From an uncultured Collinsella sp. (GTDB lineage Bacteria > Actinomycetota > Coriobacteriia > Coriobacteriales > Coriobacteriaceae): a DNA stretch of 64,000 bases. Under the pieces are notes generated by a model that saw only the letters and a program-made list of their open reading frames with translations, did no database searches and was not told where the DNA came from. Made by a program: the position numbers and the translations under genes. The stretch spans positions 1 through 64,000 of the forward strand of contig CATYLC010000003.1 of NCBI GenBank assembly GCA_958408685.1, in the 5' to 3' direction. Positions 35,027-42,869 of this stretch are shown piece after piece. Position 1 is the stretch's first letter. Every line of letters begins with the position of its first letter.

Positions 35027-36132
35027 TTCGCCGTCAACTGATCAATTTCCAAAACCGCAGCGTCGATGTCCGCGTCGGATTGGGCGCGTTCGATGAGCTG
35101 TCGCGCATGTTTGCCTCGGCTGTGGGCAAGCCTAAGCGCGCGATGGTCGTTTGGAACGACGCCACATCCGAGCGTTTTGGTGAGGTCGTCGAGCATGCGC
35201 TGGTCGACGCCGGTTTTGCCGTGTCGCTGCTAGTCCTCGAGGTTTCGCCTGCTGGTGCCACGCTGACCGATGCCGATGCGATCTTTGGCGCCCTGTCTGC
35301 CAACGGCGTTACCTGCGACGATCTGGTTGTCGCCGTTGGCGATGCCGCAACCTGCTCGGTTGTTAGCTGGTGCGCCAACCAGTGGTGTGGCCGAACCGAG
35401 TGCGCGCTGCTGCCGACGACCTTCGACGCCATGCTCACGGTCGCGACGACCATGAAGCCGCTCGTCGCCTCGTCGGCCAATGCGCTTCCCGCCATCGCGT
35501 TCCGTCCCGAACCGGGCTTGGTCGTGTGCGACCTCGACCTTGTTCGCGAGGCGGACCCAGAGGACCTCAAGCTCGGCTTTGTGGTACTTGTTGGCACCAT
35601 GCTTTCGAGCAGTAAGTCCCGCTGGAATCAGTTTACTGAGACCGTCCCCGAGATTCTCGCGGGCGAGGAGGTCGCGCTCGTCAATGCCGTTCAATGGTCT
35701 CAGACTGCCCGCAAGGACGTACTGATGGCCACGAACCCGAGCGCCCGCCATGCGCTCGATTTTGGTAAGACGGGGGAGCGTACCTTGCGCGCTTGCTCGG
35801 GCGACGCCGCTTCGCAGGTCCCTGCCTACCAGCTGTTGTCCGAGGGCATGCGCTTTGAGGCGCGCCTAGCACATGATGCCTGCGACTTCGATATCGATTA
35901 CGTCTTTGAGGTCGATGACTGCCTGGAGGACTTTGGTATCGAGGAACTTGCCTTCGATCTGGAGCCTGCCGCATATATCGAGGAGTTCCGCAAGCAGCAG
36001 TTCGCTCGCTCGAACCGCAGCATATTGCCGCTGCCCGCGGCACTTGGCGCCATTCGTCTAACGAGCGTTGAGGACGAGGTTCTTGAGCGCCATGTTCACG
36101 CCTACTTGGCTTCTCGCAAAGAACTTCTCTAA
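35023..36132 (+). CDS. 3-dehydroquinate synthase-like protein lacking catalytic motifs
   Basis: The 369-residue protein lines up in outline with AroB (position after aroK, length, ordered landmarks), but the key residues are replaced. The glycine motif GGGxxGD is VAVGDAATC. The PTTLLAQVDSSVGGK segment is PTTFDAMLTVATTMK. The AEVIK zinc-ligand Glu region reads LGFVVLVGT. HTFGH reads DFGKTGERTL, and the HGEAV zinc His is absent in AYQLLSEGM. The open frame is intact and well-used, so a pseudogene is unlikely. ATG 35023 is coupled to aroK. Whether it retains DHQ synthase activity is doubtful; another role is possible. Confidence 0.7.
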   Translation: MIRRQLINFQNRSVDVRVGLGAFDELSRMFASAVGKPKRAMVVWNDATSERFGEVVEHALVDAGFAVSLLVLEVSPAGATLTDADAIFGALSANGVTCDDLVVAVGDAATCSVVSWCANQWCGRTECALLPTTFDAMLTVATTMKPLVASSANALPAIAFRPEPGLVVCDLDLVREADPEDLKLGFVVLVGTMLSSSKSRWNQFTETVPEILAGEEVALVNAVQWSQTARKDVLMATNPSARHALDFGKTGERTLRACSGDAASQVPAYQLLSEGMRFEARLAHDACDFDIDYVFEVDDCLEDFGIEELAFDLEPAAYIEEFRKQQFARSNRSILPLPAALGAIRLTSVEDEVLERHVHAYLASRKELL

Positions 36133-36138
36133 GATTTA

Positions 36139-36164
36139 TTGACATCCATCGTCTTTCGTATCAT
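36139..36164 (+). promoter_or_regulatory. Candidate promoter before the M24 peptidase
   Basis: A TTGACA -35 hexamer (36139-36144) is followed by TATCAT at 36159-36164. The 14-base spacing is shorter than usual; CATGTT at 36162 would give 17. It lies just after the AroB-like stop. Confidence 0.35.
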
Positions 36165-36168
36165 GTTG

Positions 36169-36237
36169 AGGGGCGGGTTTTCAATCGGTTGCGGATCGCA
36201 TCCGATTCCGTCGTTCGGTTGAGACCCGTCCCGTCTT
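36169..36237 (+). promoter_or_regulatory. Long leader hairpin upstream of the M24 peptidase
   Basis: GGGGCGGGTTTTCAA pairs with TTGAGACCCGTCCC (mostly perfect with some wobble), and an inner GGAT/ATCC hairpin sits in the loop, followed by GTCTTT. It may terminate transcription from the aro genes or serve as a 5' UTR structure for the peptidase gene. Confidence 0.45.
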
Positions 36238-36264
36238 TATAGAGACAATAAGAAAGGAATCTGC

Positions 36265-37395
36265 ATGTCTGAGTTTGCTGCCGGTCCTGCCGGTCGTATC
36301 GAACGTGTCCGTGCCCTGATGGTCGAGCGCGGCTACGACGCTATCGTGGTACGCGACGAGGCCAATCTTCGTTGGCTTACGGGCGTGAAGGGCGTCTTCG
36401 ACTACACCTTCGAGTTCCCGCACGCGGCGTTTATTACGGCTGACCAGTGCCTGTTCCATACCGACTCGCGCTACCTCAACAGCTTTGAGGAGAACACGCC
36501 CGCCGGCAGCCCCTGGGTCTACGACATGGACGAGGGCACCATCCCCGGTTGGGTCGCCGGCAAGATTGCAGCCAACAAGTGCCGCGTCTGCGCTGTCGAG
36601 GACGATATGCAGATTAACTTCTACCAGGGTATTCAGCGCGGCCTGGAGGACCGTTCCGTTGCCTGCATGCTGCCGCTGATGCATGATGACATCCGCAAGA
36701 TGCGCGCCATCAAGGACGCCGAGGAGATCGAGCTCATGTGCCATGCGCAGTCGATCACCGATGCCGCCTTCCAGCACATGCTCGGCTTTATTAAGCCCGG
36801 TATGACCGAGAAGCAGGTACGCAACGAGCTCGAGAACTTTATGTTCGCCAACGGTGCTGACAGCCTTGCCTTCGGCTCCATCGTGGCGAGCGGCCCCAAC
36901 ACCGCCAACCCGCATGCCGTCCCGAGCGACCGCGTGATCGAGAAGGGCGACTTTGTCCTCATGGATTACGGCGCGGGCTACTGCGATTATCGTTCCGATA
37001 TGACGCGCACCGTCGTGATGGGCGAGCCCACGCAGGAGCAGCTCGACCTGTACGCGCTCGTGCGCCGTACGCACGAGGAGTGCGTCGCCGCCATCCATCC
37101 GGGCGTCGAGGGCAACGACATTTTCAAGCTTTCCAAGAAGATCATCGGCGATGCCGGCTATGGCGATTACTATAACCATGGCTTGGGCCACGGCGTGGGC
37201 ATCGACATTCACGAGCTGCCCAACTTTAACCGCAGCAAGAACATCATCGAGATCGGCTCGGTTGTCACCATGGAGCCCGGCGTCTACCTTCCCGGCGTGG
37301 GCGGCGTGCGCCTTGAGGACTACGGCGTGGTCACCGAGAACGGATACGAGCCCTTCACCAAGACCCCGCACGACCTGCACGTCATCGATTGCTAG
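36265..37395 (+). CDS. M24-family Xaa-Pro aminopeptidase
   Basis: This 376-residue pita-bread metallopeptidase of the aminopeptidase P/proline dipeptidase group trims peptides with Pro in the second position. The two-metal centre is visible: Asp in MDYGAGYCDY, Asp in SDMTRT, His in GHGVGIDIHELP, Glu in TMEPGVY and Glu in RLEDYG. ATG 36265 follows AAAGGAA. The efp gene, which helps ribosomes through polyproline, follows closely; this is a common pairing in Firmicutes and Actinobacteria. A perfect terminator ends the gene. Confidence 0.92.
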   Translation: MSEFAAGPAGRIERVRALMVERGYDAIVVRDEANLRWLTGVKGVFDYTFEFPHAAFITADQCLFHTDSRYLNSFEENTPAGSPWVYDMDEGTIPGWVAGKIAANKCRVCAVEDDMQINFYQGIQRGLEDRSVACMLPLMHDDIRKMRAIKDAEEIELMCHAQSITDAAFQHMLGFIKPGMTEKQVRNELENFMFANGADSLAFGSIVASGPNTANPHAVPSDRVIEKGDFVLMDYGAGYCDYRSDMTRTVVMGEPTQEQLDLYALVRRTHEECVAAIHPGVEGNDIFKLSKKIIGDAGYGDYYNHGLGHGVGIDIHELPNFNRSKNIIEIGSVVTMEPGVYLPGVGGVRLEDYGVVTENGYEPFTKTPHDLHVIDC

Positions 37396-37417
37396 CCCAT
37401 TTCGATAGATTTTTGGG

Positions 37418-37460
37418 GCGGGGCGTCCGGATCGATTCGGACGCCCCGCGTTCTCTTTTT
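37418..37460 (+). terminator. Terminator of the M24 peptidase gene
   Basis: GCGGGGCGTCCG and CGGACGCCCCGC form a 12-bp stem around GATCGATT, followed by GTTCTCTTTTT. Confidence 0.93.
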
Positions 37461-37554
37461 ATGCGCTCGCTGCAGGCGCCGTCAGCAAGTGTATAATTTC
37501 GGTCGTATGTAATTTGGACGCTTGTGCGTTCTGCCCATAACAAGAAAGGTCGCT

Positions 37555-38118
37555 ATGCCTACCATTTCTACCGCCGACTTCAAGAACGGCCTCGGTCTCC
37601 GCATCAAGGACAAGGTCTACACCATCGTCGAGTTCCAGCATGTCAAGCCGGGCAAGGGCGGCGCGTTTGTGCGCTACAAGACCCGCGACATCAAGAGCGG
37701 CCGTGTCGTCGAGAACACCTGCAACGCCGGCACCAAGTTCGAGAGCGTCATGCTCACCACCCGTGAGTTCCAGTACCTCTACAACGATGGCGCCGACTAC
37801 ATCTTCATGGACAACGAGACCTATGAGCAGGTTCCCGTTCCCGAGGACATGGTGGGCGAGAACTCCAAGTGGCTGCGCGAGAACGACATCTGCCAGCTGC
37901 TCTTTGCCGACGATGAGCTCATGGGCGTGACCCCGCCGATGTTCATCGAGACCACCATCGTCCAGACCGACCCGGGCTTTAAGGGCGACACCGTCCAGGG
38001 TTCCACCAAGCCGGCCACGATCGACACCGGCGCTGTCATCCAGGTCCCCATGTACCTCAACGAGGGCGAGGTCATCAAGGTTGACACCCGCGACGGCAAG
38101 TTCGTCTCCCGCGTCTAG
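37555..38118 (+). CDS. efp: Translation elongation factor P
   Basis: This 187-residue EF-P rescues ribosomes stalled at consecutive prolines. It has the three OB-like domains, and the modified-lysine position is K34 in VKPGKGGAF. The loop is of the PGKGG type, so modification by an EpmA-type enzyme cannot be assumed. ATG 37555 follows AAGAAAGG; the longer frame has no support. It heads the efp-asp23-nusB-xseB-tlyA-nadK-recN run. Confidence 0.97.
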   Translation: MPTISTADFKNGLGLRIKDKVYTIVEFQHVKPGKGGAFVRYKTRDIKSGRVVENTCNAGTKFESVMLTTREFQYLYNDGADYIFMDNETYEQVPVPEDMVGENSKWLRENDICQLLFADDELMGVTPPMFIETTIVQTDPGFKGDTVQGSTKPATIDTGAVIQVPMYLNEGEVIKVDTRDGKFVSRV

Positions 38119-38141
38119 CACCAACTCTTCTAGGAGGACTC

Positions 38142-38504
38142 ATGCCCCAGGAAATCAAGATTGACGGCATCGGCATTTCGCCCGATGTTCTGACCGCCAT
38201 CGTTTCGCGCGCCGTGTCGGATGTCGAGGGCATCGCCTCCGTTGGCGTCAAGGACCTTGCCACCAACCTTGTCTCCATGATGCTCTCGTCCAAGGCCCCG
38301 GCTTCCGAGCCGGCGGTCGAGGCCGAGGTCGTTGGCGACAAGCTCGCACTCACCGTGCGTGTCGTGGTGTTCTTTGGCTATCCGTTCAAGAAACTCGCCG
38401 AGGCCGTTCGCGCCGCCGTGGTCGCCGCCATCGATGCCCAAGTTGGCGTTGAGGTCGAGCGCGTTGACGTTTGCATCGACGGCCTCGTTTTCCCCAAGGA
38501 GTAA
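38142..38504 (+). CDS. Asp23/Gls24 family protein
   Basis: The product is a 120-residue Asp23/Gls24 (DUF322) protein. The opening ISPDVLTAIVSRAVSDVEGIASVG and the later VVVFFGYPFKKLAEAVRAAVVAAI are characteristic. Family members sit under the membrane in Gram-positive bacteria and are alkaline-shock or envelope related. ATG 38142 follows AGGAGGA. Placement between efp and nusB matches the yqhY position in Bacillus, where the homologue is linked to lipid synthesis. The function here is unproven. Confidence 0.88.
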   Translation: MPQEIKIDGIGISPDVLTAIVSRAVSDVEGIASVGVKDLATNLVSMMLSSKAPASEPAVEAEVVGDKLALTVRVVVFFGYPFKKLAEAVRAAVVAAIDAQVGVEVERVDVCIDGLVFPKE

Positions 38505-38507
38505 CCT

Positions 38508-39092
38508 TTGAGCCTTAAGGTTTATCGCGGGCGCACGCTTGCCCGCAGTCAGGCGCTTCAGCTTCTGTTCCAGGCCGAGGCCACGGACAGCCCGCTCGAG
38601 CGCGTCCTCGAGGGTGATTTCCTGATCTCGAAGGGTCCCCTCGACCCCTATGCGCTGGAGCTGTGCCGCGGTGCCTACGAGCATATCGACCGCATCGACT
38701 GTGCTCTGCGCTCTGTTGCCAAGAACTGGGATCTTATGCGCATGCCCGGCGCCGACCGCAACCTGCTGCGTATCGCCGTTTACGAGATGCGTTTCCTCAC
38801 CGACGAGGAGGTCTCGGACGCCATCGTGATCAACGAGGCCGTCGAACTTGCCAAGGCCTATGGCACCGACCAGTCCGCGTCGTTCGTCAACGGCGTGCTG
38901 GGCAAGATCGCTCGCAGCGAGGAGCTGCCGGGCGAGGACCTGTACCAGGAGCTGCTGGCCGAAGATCGCGCTCGCGAGGAGGCGCAGGCTGCCGAGGCTG
39001 CCGCCAAGGTTGCGGTTGCCCAAGCTGAGGCTGGCGTGCTGGCCGAGGATGCGGACGCCGCCGAGGCTGACATCGACTCCGTCGAGGAGTAG
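38508..39092 (+). CDS. nusB: Transcription antitermination factor NusB
   Basis: The product is 194 residues, with the canonical all-helical NusB domain at about 1-145 (RSQALQLLFQAE, DRNLLRIAVYEMRF, INEAVELAKAYG). It joins S10 in rRNA antitermination. A C-terminal extension of about 45 residues rich in Ala and Glu (AREEAQAAEAAAK) is not part of the usual fold. The start is TTG 38508, four bases after the Asp23 gene, with AAGGAG in that gene's end as ribosome-binding site. Confidence 0.92.
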   Translation: MSLKVYRGRTLARSQALQLLFQAEATDSPLERVLEGDFLISKGPLDPYALELCRGAYEHIDRIDCALRSVAKNWDLMRMPGADRNLLRIAVYEMRFLTDEEVSDAIVINEAVELAKAYGTDQSASFVNGVLGKIARSEELPGEDLYQELLAEDRAREEAQAAEAAAKVAVAQAEAGVLAEDADAAEADIDSVEE

Positions 39093-39094
39093 CC

Positions 39095-39334
39095 ATGCCA
39101 GAGGGTTCTGTCCGTAACTTTGATGAGATCTCGGACCGTCTGGATCAGATTATCGCTACCGTTCGCTCCAAGGATACCTCCTTGGAGCGTTCGCTCGATT
39201 TGTTTGACGAAGCGATTGAGCTGGGCTCCCGTGCGGTCGATATGGTCGACAAGTTTGAGTTGACGCCGCGTGAGGCCGACAAGCTCGAGCAGGAATACGA
39301 TGAGGATGCGGCAAACGAATCCCAGGATAGCTAG
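39095..39334 (+). CDS. xseB: Exodeoxyribonuclease VII small subunit
   Basis: This 79-residue acidic protein has the XseB pattern FDEISDRLDQIIATVRSKDTSLERSLDLFDEAIEL in its helical core. It would pair with XseA to form the single-strand nuclease. The gene for the large subunit, often next to it, is not in this window and may lie elsewhere. ATG 39095 is two bases after the nusB stop, with GAGGAG overlapping that stop. Confidence 0.85.
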   Translation: MPEGSVRNFDEISDRLDQIIATVRSKDTSLERSLDLFDEAIELGSRAVDMVDKFELTPREADKLEQEYDEDAANESQDS

Positions 39335-39360
39335 GCCGCATCTCCGGATACGAATGGTTG

Positions 39361-40173
39361 ATGGCATTCATGAAACGCGTGCGTCTTGATGACGAACTGA
39401 TTTCACAGGGCATCTGCGCCGATCGCGCGGATGCCCTTCGCACTCTTATGGCCGGCTTGGTCTCGAGTGGCGGTGAGCGCTTGACTTCGCCGGGTCTTAA
39501 GGTGATGCCGGGGCTGCCGCTGCACGTGAAGGGGCGCATTCCCTATGTTGGCCGCGGCGGTCTTAAGCTCGAAGGCGCGCTTGATGCGTTTGGCATCAAT
39601 CCGACGGGCCTTGCCTGTTTGGATGTGGGCTGCTCTACCGGGGGTTTTACCGATTGCCTGCTCAAGCGCGGAGCTGCGACCGTTGTCTCGGTGGACGTGG
39701 GTCGCGCCCAGTTCGATTGGTCGTTGCGTCAGGACGATCGCGTGACGCTGCTTGAGCGCACAAACGTGACGCAGCTGCCTGAGCTTGGCTATTCCGGCGC
39801 CATCGACCTGGCTGTGTGTGATGTCTCGTTTACCAGCATCGCGAACATTATCGATGCGGTACTGGCGTGCCTGGCTCCTACGGGTGCATTCTGCACGCTC
39901 GTAAAGCCGCAGTTTGAGGCTCCGGCGGCGCTGGTGGGCGAGGGCGGCATTGTGACCGATCCCGCCGTGCGCCGCGATACACTCGTGGCGGCGGTTGAAC
40001 TCTTTGCTGCCAAGGGCCTGTTCCCGGTCGATGTGTGCGTTTCACCCATTCATGGTGCCAAGGGCAACGTTGAGTTTTTCCTTTATGGCACGAGATTTGA
40101 CCCCGGCGACCGCCCGCAAGACGAGCTGCAATCCCAGGTATCGGTTTTGAGCGAGAAAGCTGCAACGCTATGA
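39361..40173 (+). CDS. tlyA: TlyA-type rRNA 2'-O-methyltransferase
   Basis: The product has about 270 residues, with an N-terminal S4 RNA-binding domain (about 1-65) and an FtsJ/RrmJ-like methyltransferase domain. SAM-binding motif I is LDVGCSTGGFTDCLL. The catalytic Lys is expected around GRGGLKL and VKPQFEAP. TlyA proteins methylate 16S and 23S rRNA, and the older name is hemolysin A. Start could be ATG 39361 or 39370. It overlaps nadK by four bases. The tlyA-nadK-recN order is conserved across many Gram-positive bacteria. Confidence 0.9.
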   Translation: MAFMKRVRLDDELISQGICADRADALRTLMAGLVSSGGERLTSPGLKVMPGLPLHVKGRIPYVGRGGLKLEGALDAFGINPTGLACLDVGCSTGGFTDCLLKRGAATVVSVDVGRAQFDWSLRQDDRVTLLERTNVTQLPELGYSGAIDLAVCDVSFTSIANIIDAVLACLAPTGAFCTLVKPQFEAPAALVGEGGIVTDPAVRRDTLVAAVELFAAKGLFPVDVCVSPIHGAKGNVEFFLYGTRFDPGDRPQDELQSQVSVLSEKAATL

Positions 40174-41030
40174 AGGTCTTTCTGGTTCCCAATTACTACA
40201 AGCAAGAGGCGGTCGAGAGCGGCCTGATGCTCGAGCTTTGGCTGACGCGCCAGGGCTATGAGGTCGCATGGGCTGCCGACCAGCGACCGAAGATTCAAAG
40301 CACGCCTGATATCGACGGCTCCGATCTGGTCATTACGCTCGGCGGCGACGGTACGTTGCTGCGCGCTGCCCGCATCCTCAACCATCGCGAGATTCCTATC
40401 CTCGGTCTTTCCTATGGTCACCTGGGTTTTTTAACTGCTGCGAGCCCCGAGGAGCGCGACATTCTGCAGGTCGTGAGTGATGCCCTTTCCGGCGAGCTGC
40501 ATGTGAGCCGTCGCGCTACCATCGCCGCGGATATCGTGTCCGTGCGCGAAGACGGTACGAAGGATGTCGTGCGCACCTTCGCCCTCAACGACATGGCGCT
40601 TACGCGCGGCCCCCTGTCCGATATGGTCGAGTTTGACATCACGGTGTCCGGTCACCATATCGACCGCCTACGCGGTGACGGTGTCGTCGTTTCGACGGCG
40701 ACTGGTTCTACGGGCTACGCGCTTTCCGCCGGTGGCCCCATCGTGAGCCCCGACTATACGGGCATGGTCTGCGTACCCATTGCGCCGCACACCATTCAGG
40801 CCCGTGCCTTCTTGACTTCGCCGAGTGATGTCGTCGAAATCTTTATGTCTGATGACCGTCCGAGCGTTCCGGCGATCGCTATCGATGGACAGTTTATTAC
40901 CTGTGATGGCACCGTTGAGAGCGTGGCGGTGCGTCGTGGGCCCGGTGATGTGCTGCTGCTGGATTACGGCCCCGAGAGCTTCTATAACTCGGTGAGCCGC
41001 GTATTCTACGGAGTCCGTCATGATCGATGA
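40170..41030 (+). CDS. nadK: NAD kinase
   Basis: This 286-residue enzyme phosphorylates NAD+ to NADP+. The signature GGDGTLLRAAR near 53-63, the NE/D-like FALNDMALTRG and the diagnostic TPTGSTAY-like TATGSTGYALSAGGPI are present. The start overlaps tlyA and the end overlaps recN by 11 bases. It is a canonical mid-operon gene supplying NADPH precursors for reductases such as FolA. Confidence 0.94.
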   Translation: MKVFLVPNYYKQEAVESGLMLELWLTRQGYEVAWAADQRPKIQSTPDIDGSDLVITLGGDGTLLRAARILNHREIPILGLSYGHLGFLTAASPEERDILQVVSDALSGELHVSRRATIAADIVSVREDGTKDVVRTFALNDMALTRGPLSDMVEFDITVSGHHIDRLRGDGVVVSTATGSTGYALSAGGPIVSPDYTGMVCVPIAPHTIQARAFLTSPSDVVEIFMSDDRPSVPAIAIDGQFITCDGTVESVAVRRGPGDVLLLDYGPESFYNSVSRVFYGVRHDR

Positions 41031-42648
41031 GCTGCAGGTTTCTAACATTGCACTCATTCGCGAGGCGACGCTGGTGCCGAGTGCCGGCCTGACTGTCCTG
41101 ACCGGTGAGACCGGCGCCGGCAAGACTGCGCTGCTCTCGGCGCTCAAGCTTATTTTGGGTGAGCGCGCGGATTCGTCGACGGTGCGCGAGGGCGAGGCGC
41201 TGGCGAGCGTCGAGGCGCGGCTGTTTGACGGCCCGCACGACACGGAAGGCTTCACGGTCCAGCGCAGCCTTTCTGCCGAGGGCCGCAGCCGCGTGAAGAT
41301 TGACGGCCGCATCGCCAGTGTGCGCGAGCTTTCGGAGCGCGTTGGTGTGATGATGGATCTGTGCGGCCAGCACGAGCACCAGCGCTTGCTCGATCCGGCG
41401 CATCACGTTGCGATGGTCGATGCCTGGGCGGGGCGCTCTGCGCTTGAGGCGCTGGATGTGTACCGCGCCTGTTTTAAAGCCTCGCGCGCGGCTGCCAAGG
41501 AGGTCCGTCGCGTCGAGGAGGCCTCGCGTGCGCAGGGGAGTCGCGTCGAGGAAGCGCGTTTTGCCCTCGAGCGTATCACCGAGGTCGACCCCAAGCCAGG
41601 CGAGTATGAGGAACTCGAGGAACTGCTGCCGCGCTCCGAACATGCCGAGGTACTGGTTGCCACGGCTAACGATGCCCATGCATCGCTTGCCGCCGAAGGG
41701 GGAGCGCTCGATGCCGTGAACAGTGCCGTGGTGGAGCTTTCCCGAATGGCTACCGTCGATCGCAAACTGGGCGACATTGCCGATGCGCTTTCGGATGCCT
41801 GTATCTCACTTGAGGATTGCGCGAACGAGCTTCGTGCCTATCGCGATGGCGTCGCCTTCGACCCGCGCGAGCTCGCTCGCATGCGTGAGCGGTATTCCGA
41901 CCTCAAGGGCCTGTTGCGTCAGTGGGGCCCCACCATGGACGATGTTTTTGCCATGCGCGATCGCTCGCAAGAGCTGCTGTCCCTGGTCGATGATGGCGAT
42001 GAACAGATCAAAAAGGCGCGTGAGGCACTCGGGAGCGCTGAGCGCGAGTTGTTTGCCGCTGCCAAGGCACTTAAGCGCGCCCGCAATACGGCGGCCCCGC
42101 GCTTCTGTCACGAGGTTGGCCGCCAGATGGCTCGCCTGGAGATGGGCGGCGCCGAGCTCGTCTGGGAGTCGCGCGATCTTCCCCGTGCTGAGTGGACGCC
42201 CGTTGGTCCTTCGAGCTACGAGCTGCTATACCGCAGCGGTGCCGGTTTGACTCCACGTCCCCTGCGCCGCATTGCGTCGGGCGGCGAGCTCAGCCGCGTC
42301 ATGTTGGCAAGTAAGGTTGTCCTCGGTAACGCGGACGGTGTCGATACGCTGGTGTTTGACGAGGTCGATGCTGGCGTCGGTGGTTCCACGGCGCGTGCGC
42401 TCGCGGGCGTGCTGGCAGATCTCGCCGCTACGCATCAGGTGATTGTCGTAACCCACTTGGCGCAGGTCGCCGTCATGGCTGACAAGCATTATGTCGTCAG
42501 CAAGGAACCGGGCGATGTTCCCCAGACGCATTTGGACGAGGTAACCGGCGAAGCGCGTACCGCCGAGATCGCCCGCATGTTGAGCGGCGATCAGTCCGAG
42601 GCAAGCCTGGCGCACGCCAGGCAGATGCTTGCGGAGGCGCGTGCCTAG
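41020..42648 (+). CDS. recN: DNA repair protein RecN
   Basis: This 542-residue SMC-like ATPase acts in double-strand-break repair. The Walker A GETGAGKTALL is near residue 30. A coiled-coil middle follows, then the signature SGGELSRVMLA near 422 and Walker B VFDEVDAGVGG near 446. The length is typical. The start overlaps nadK. A terminator nested in a larger palindrome follows. Confidence 0.95.
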   Translation: MIDELQVSNIALIREATLVPSAGLTVLTGETGAGKTALLSALKLILGERADSSTVREGEALASVEARLFDGPHDTEGFTVQRSLSAEGRSRVKIDGRIASVRELSERVGVMMDLCGQHEHQRLLDPAHHVAMVDAWAGRSALEALDVYRACFKASRAAAKEVRRVEEASRAQGSRVEEARFALERITEVDPKPGEYEELEELLPRSEHAEVLVATANDAHASLAAEGGALDAVNSAVVELSRMATVDRKLGDIADALSDACISLEDCANELRAYRDGVAFDPRELARMRERYSDLKGLLRQWGPTMDDVFAMRDRSQELLSLVDDGDEQIKKAREALGSAERELFAAAKALKRARNTAAPRFCHEVGRQMARLEMGGAELVWESRDLPRAEWTPVGPSSYELLYRSGAGLTPRPLRRIASGGELSRVMLASKVVLGNADGVDTLVFDEVDAGVGGSTARALAGVLADLAATHQVIVVTHLAQVAVMADKHYVVSKEPGDVPQTHLDEVTGEARTAEIARMLSGDQSEASLAHARQMLAEARA

Positions 42649-42682
42649 GTCGAGCCGCCACAAGCATGTCCAACCCGGCCGC

Positions 42683-42838
42683 CACGAAACGGGTCCATCT
42701 ACTACGTTTGGTAGGGCATCGGCAACCATGCCAAGAATTTCAAAAAGAAAACCGCAGGTAGAACACCTGCGGTTTTCTCTATTTTGGGTGTATGGTTGGC
42801 AGTTGCGGTTAAAACGTAGTAGATGGGCGGGTTTCGTG
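42683..42838. repeat. Long inverted repeat enclosing a terminator
   Basis: Arms at 42683-42709 and 42812-42838 share CCATCTACTACGTTT and the flanking CACGAAAC, with two or three mismatches over 27 bp. Between them lies the strong terminator at 42747-42777. Sequences just inside the arms (GGCAACCAT and TATGGTTGGCAG) also partly mirror each other, so the whole unit is an imperfect 156-bp palindrome. It sits between convergent recN and the RpiR gene. Confidence 0.75.
42747..42777. terminator. Bidirectional terminator between recN and the RpiR gene
   Basis: GAAAACCGCAGGT and ACCTGCGGTTTTC form a 13-bp stem with a five-base loop, with A and T tracts that work in either direction. Confidence 0.92.
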
Positions 42839-42869
42839 ACGAGAGGCGTCTATCGGCTTCCCAATCTAC

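Noticed and set aside
35023..36132. AroB-like gene as a pseudogene
   Set aside because: There is no stop or frameshift, codon use matches its neighbours and it is translationally coupled to aroK; motif loss is spread through an otherwise intact protein.
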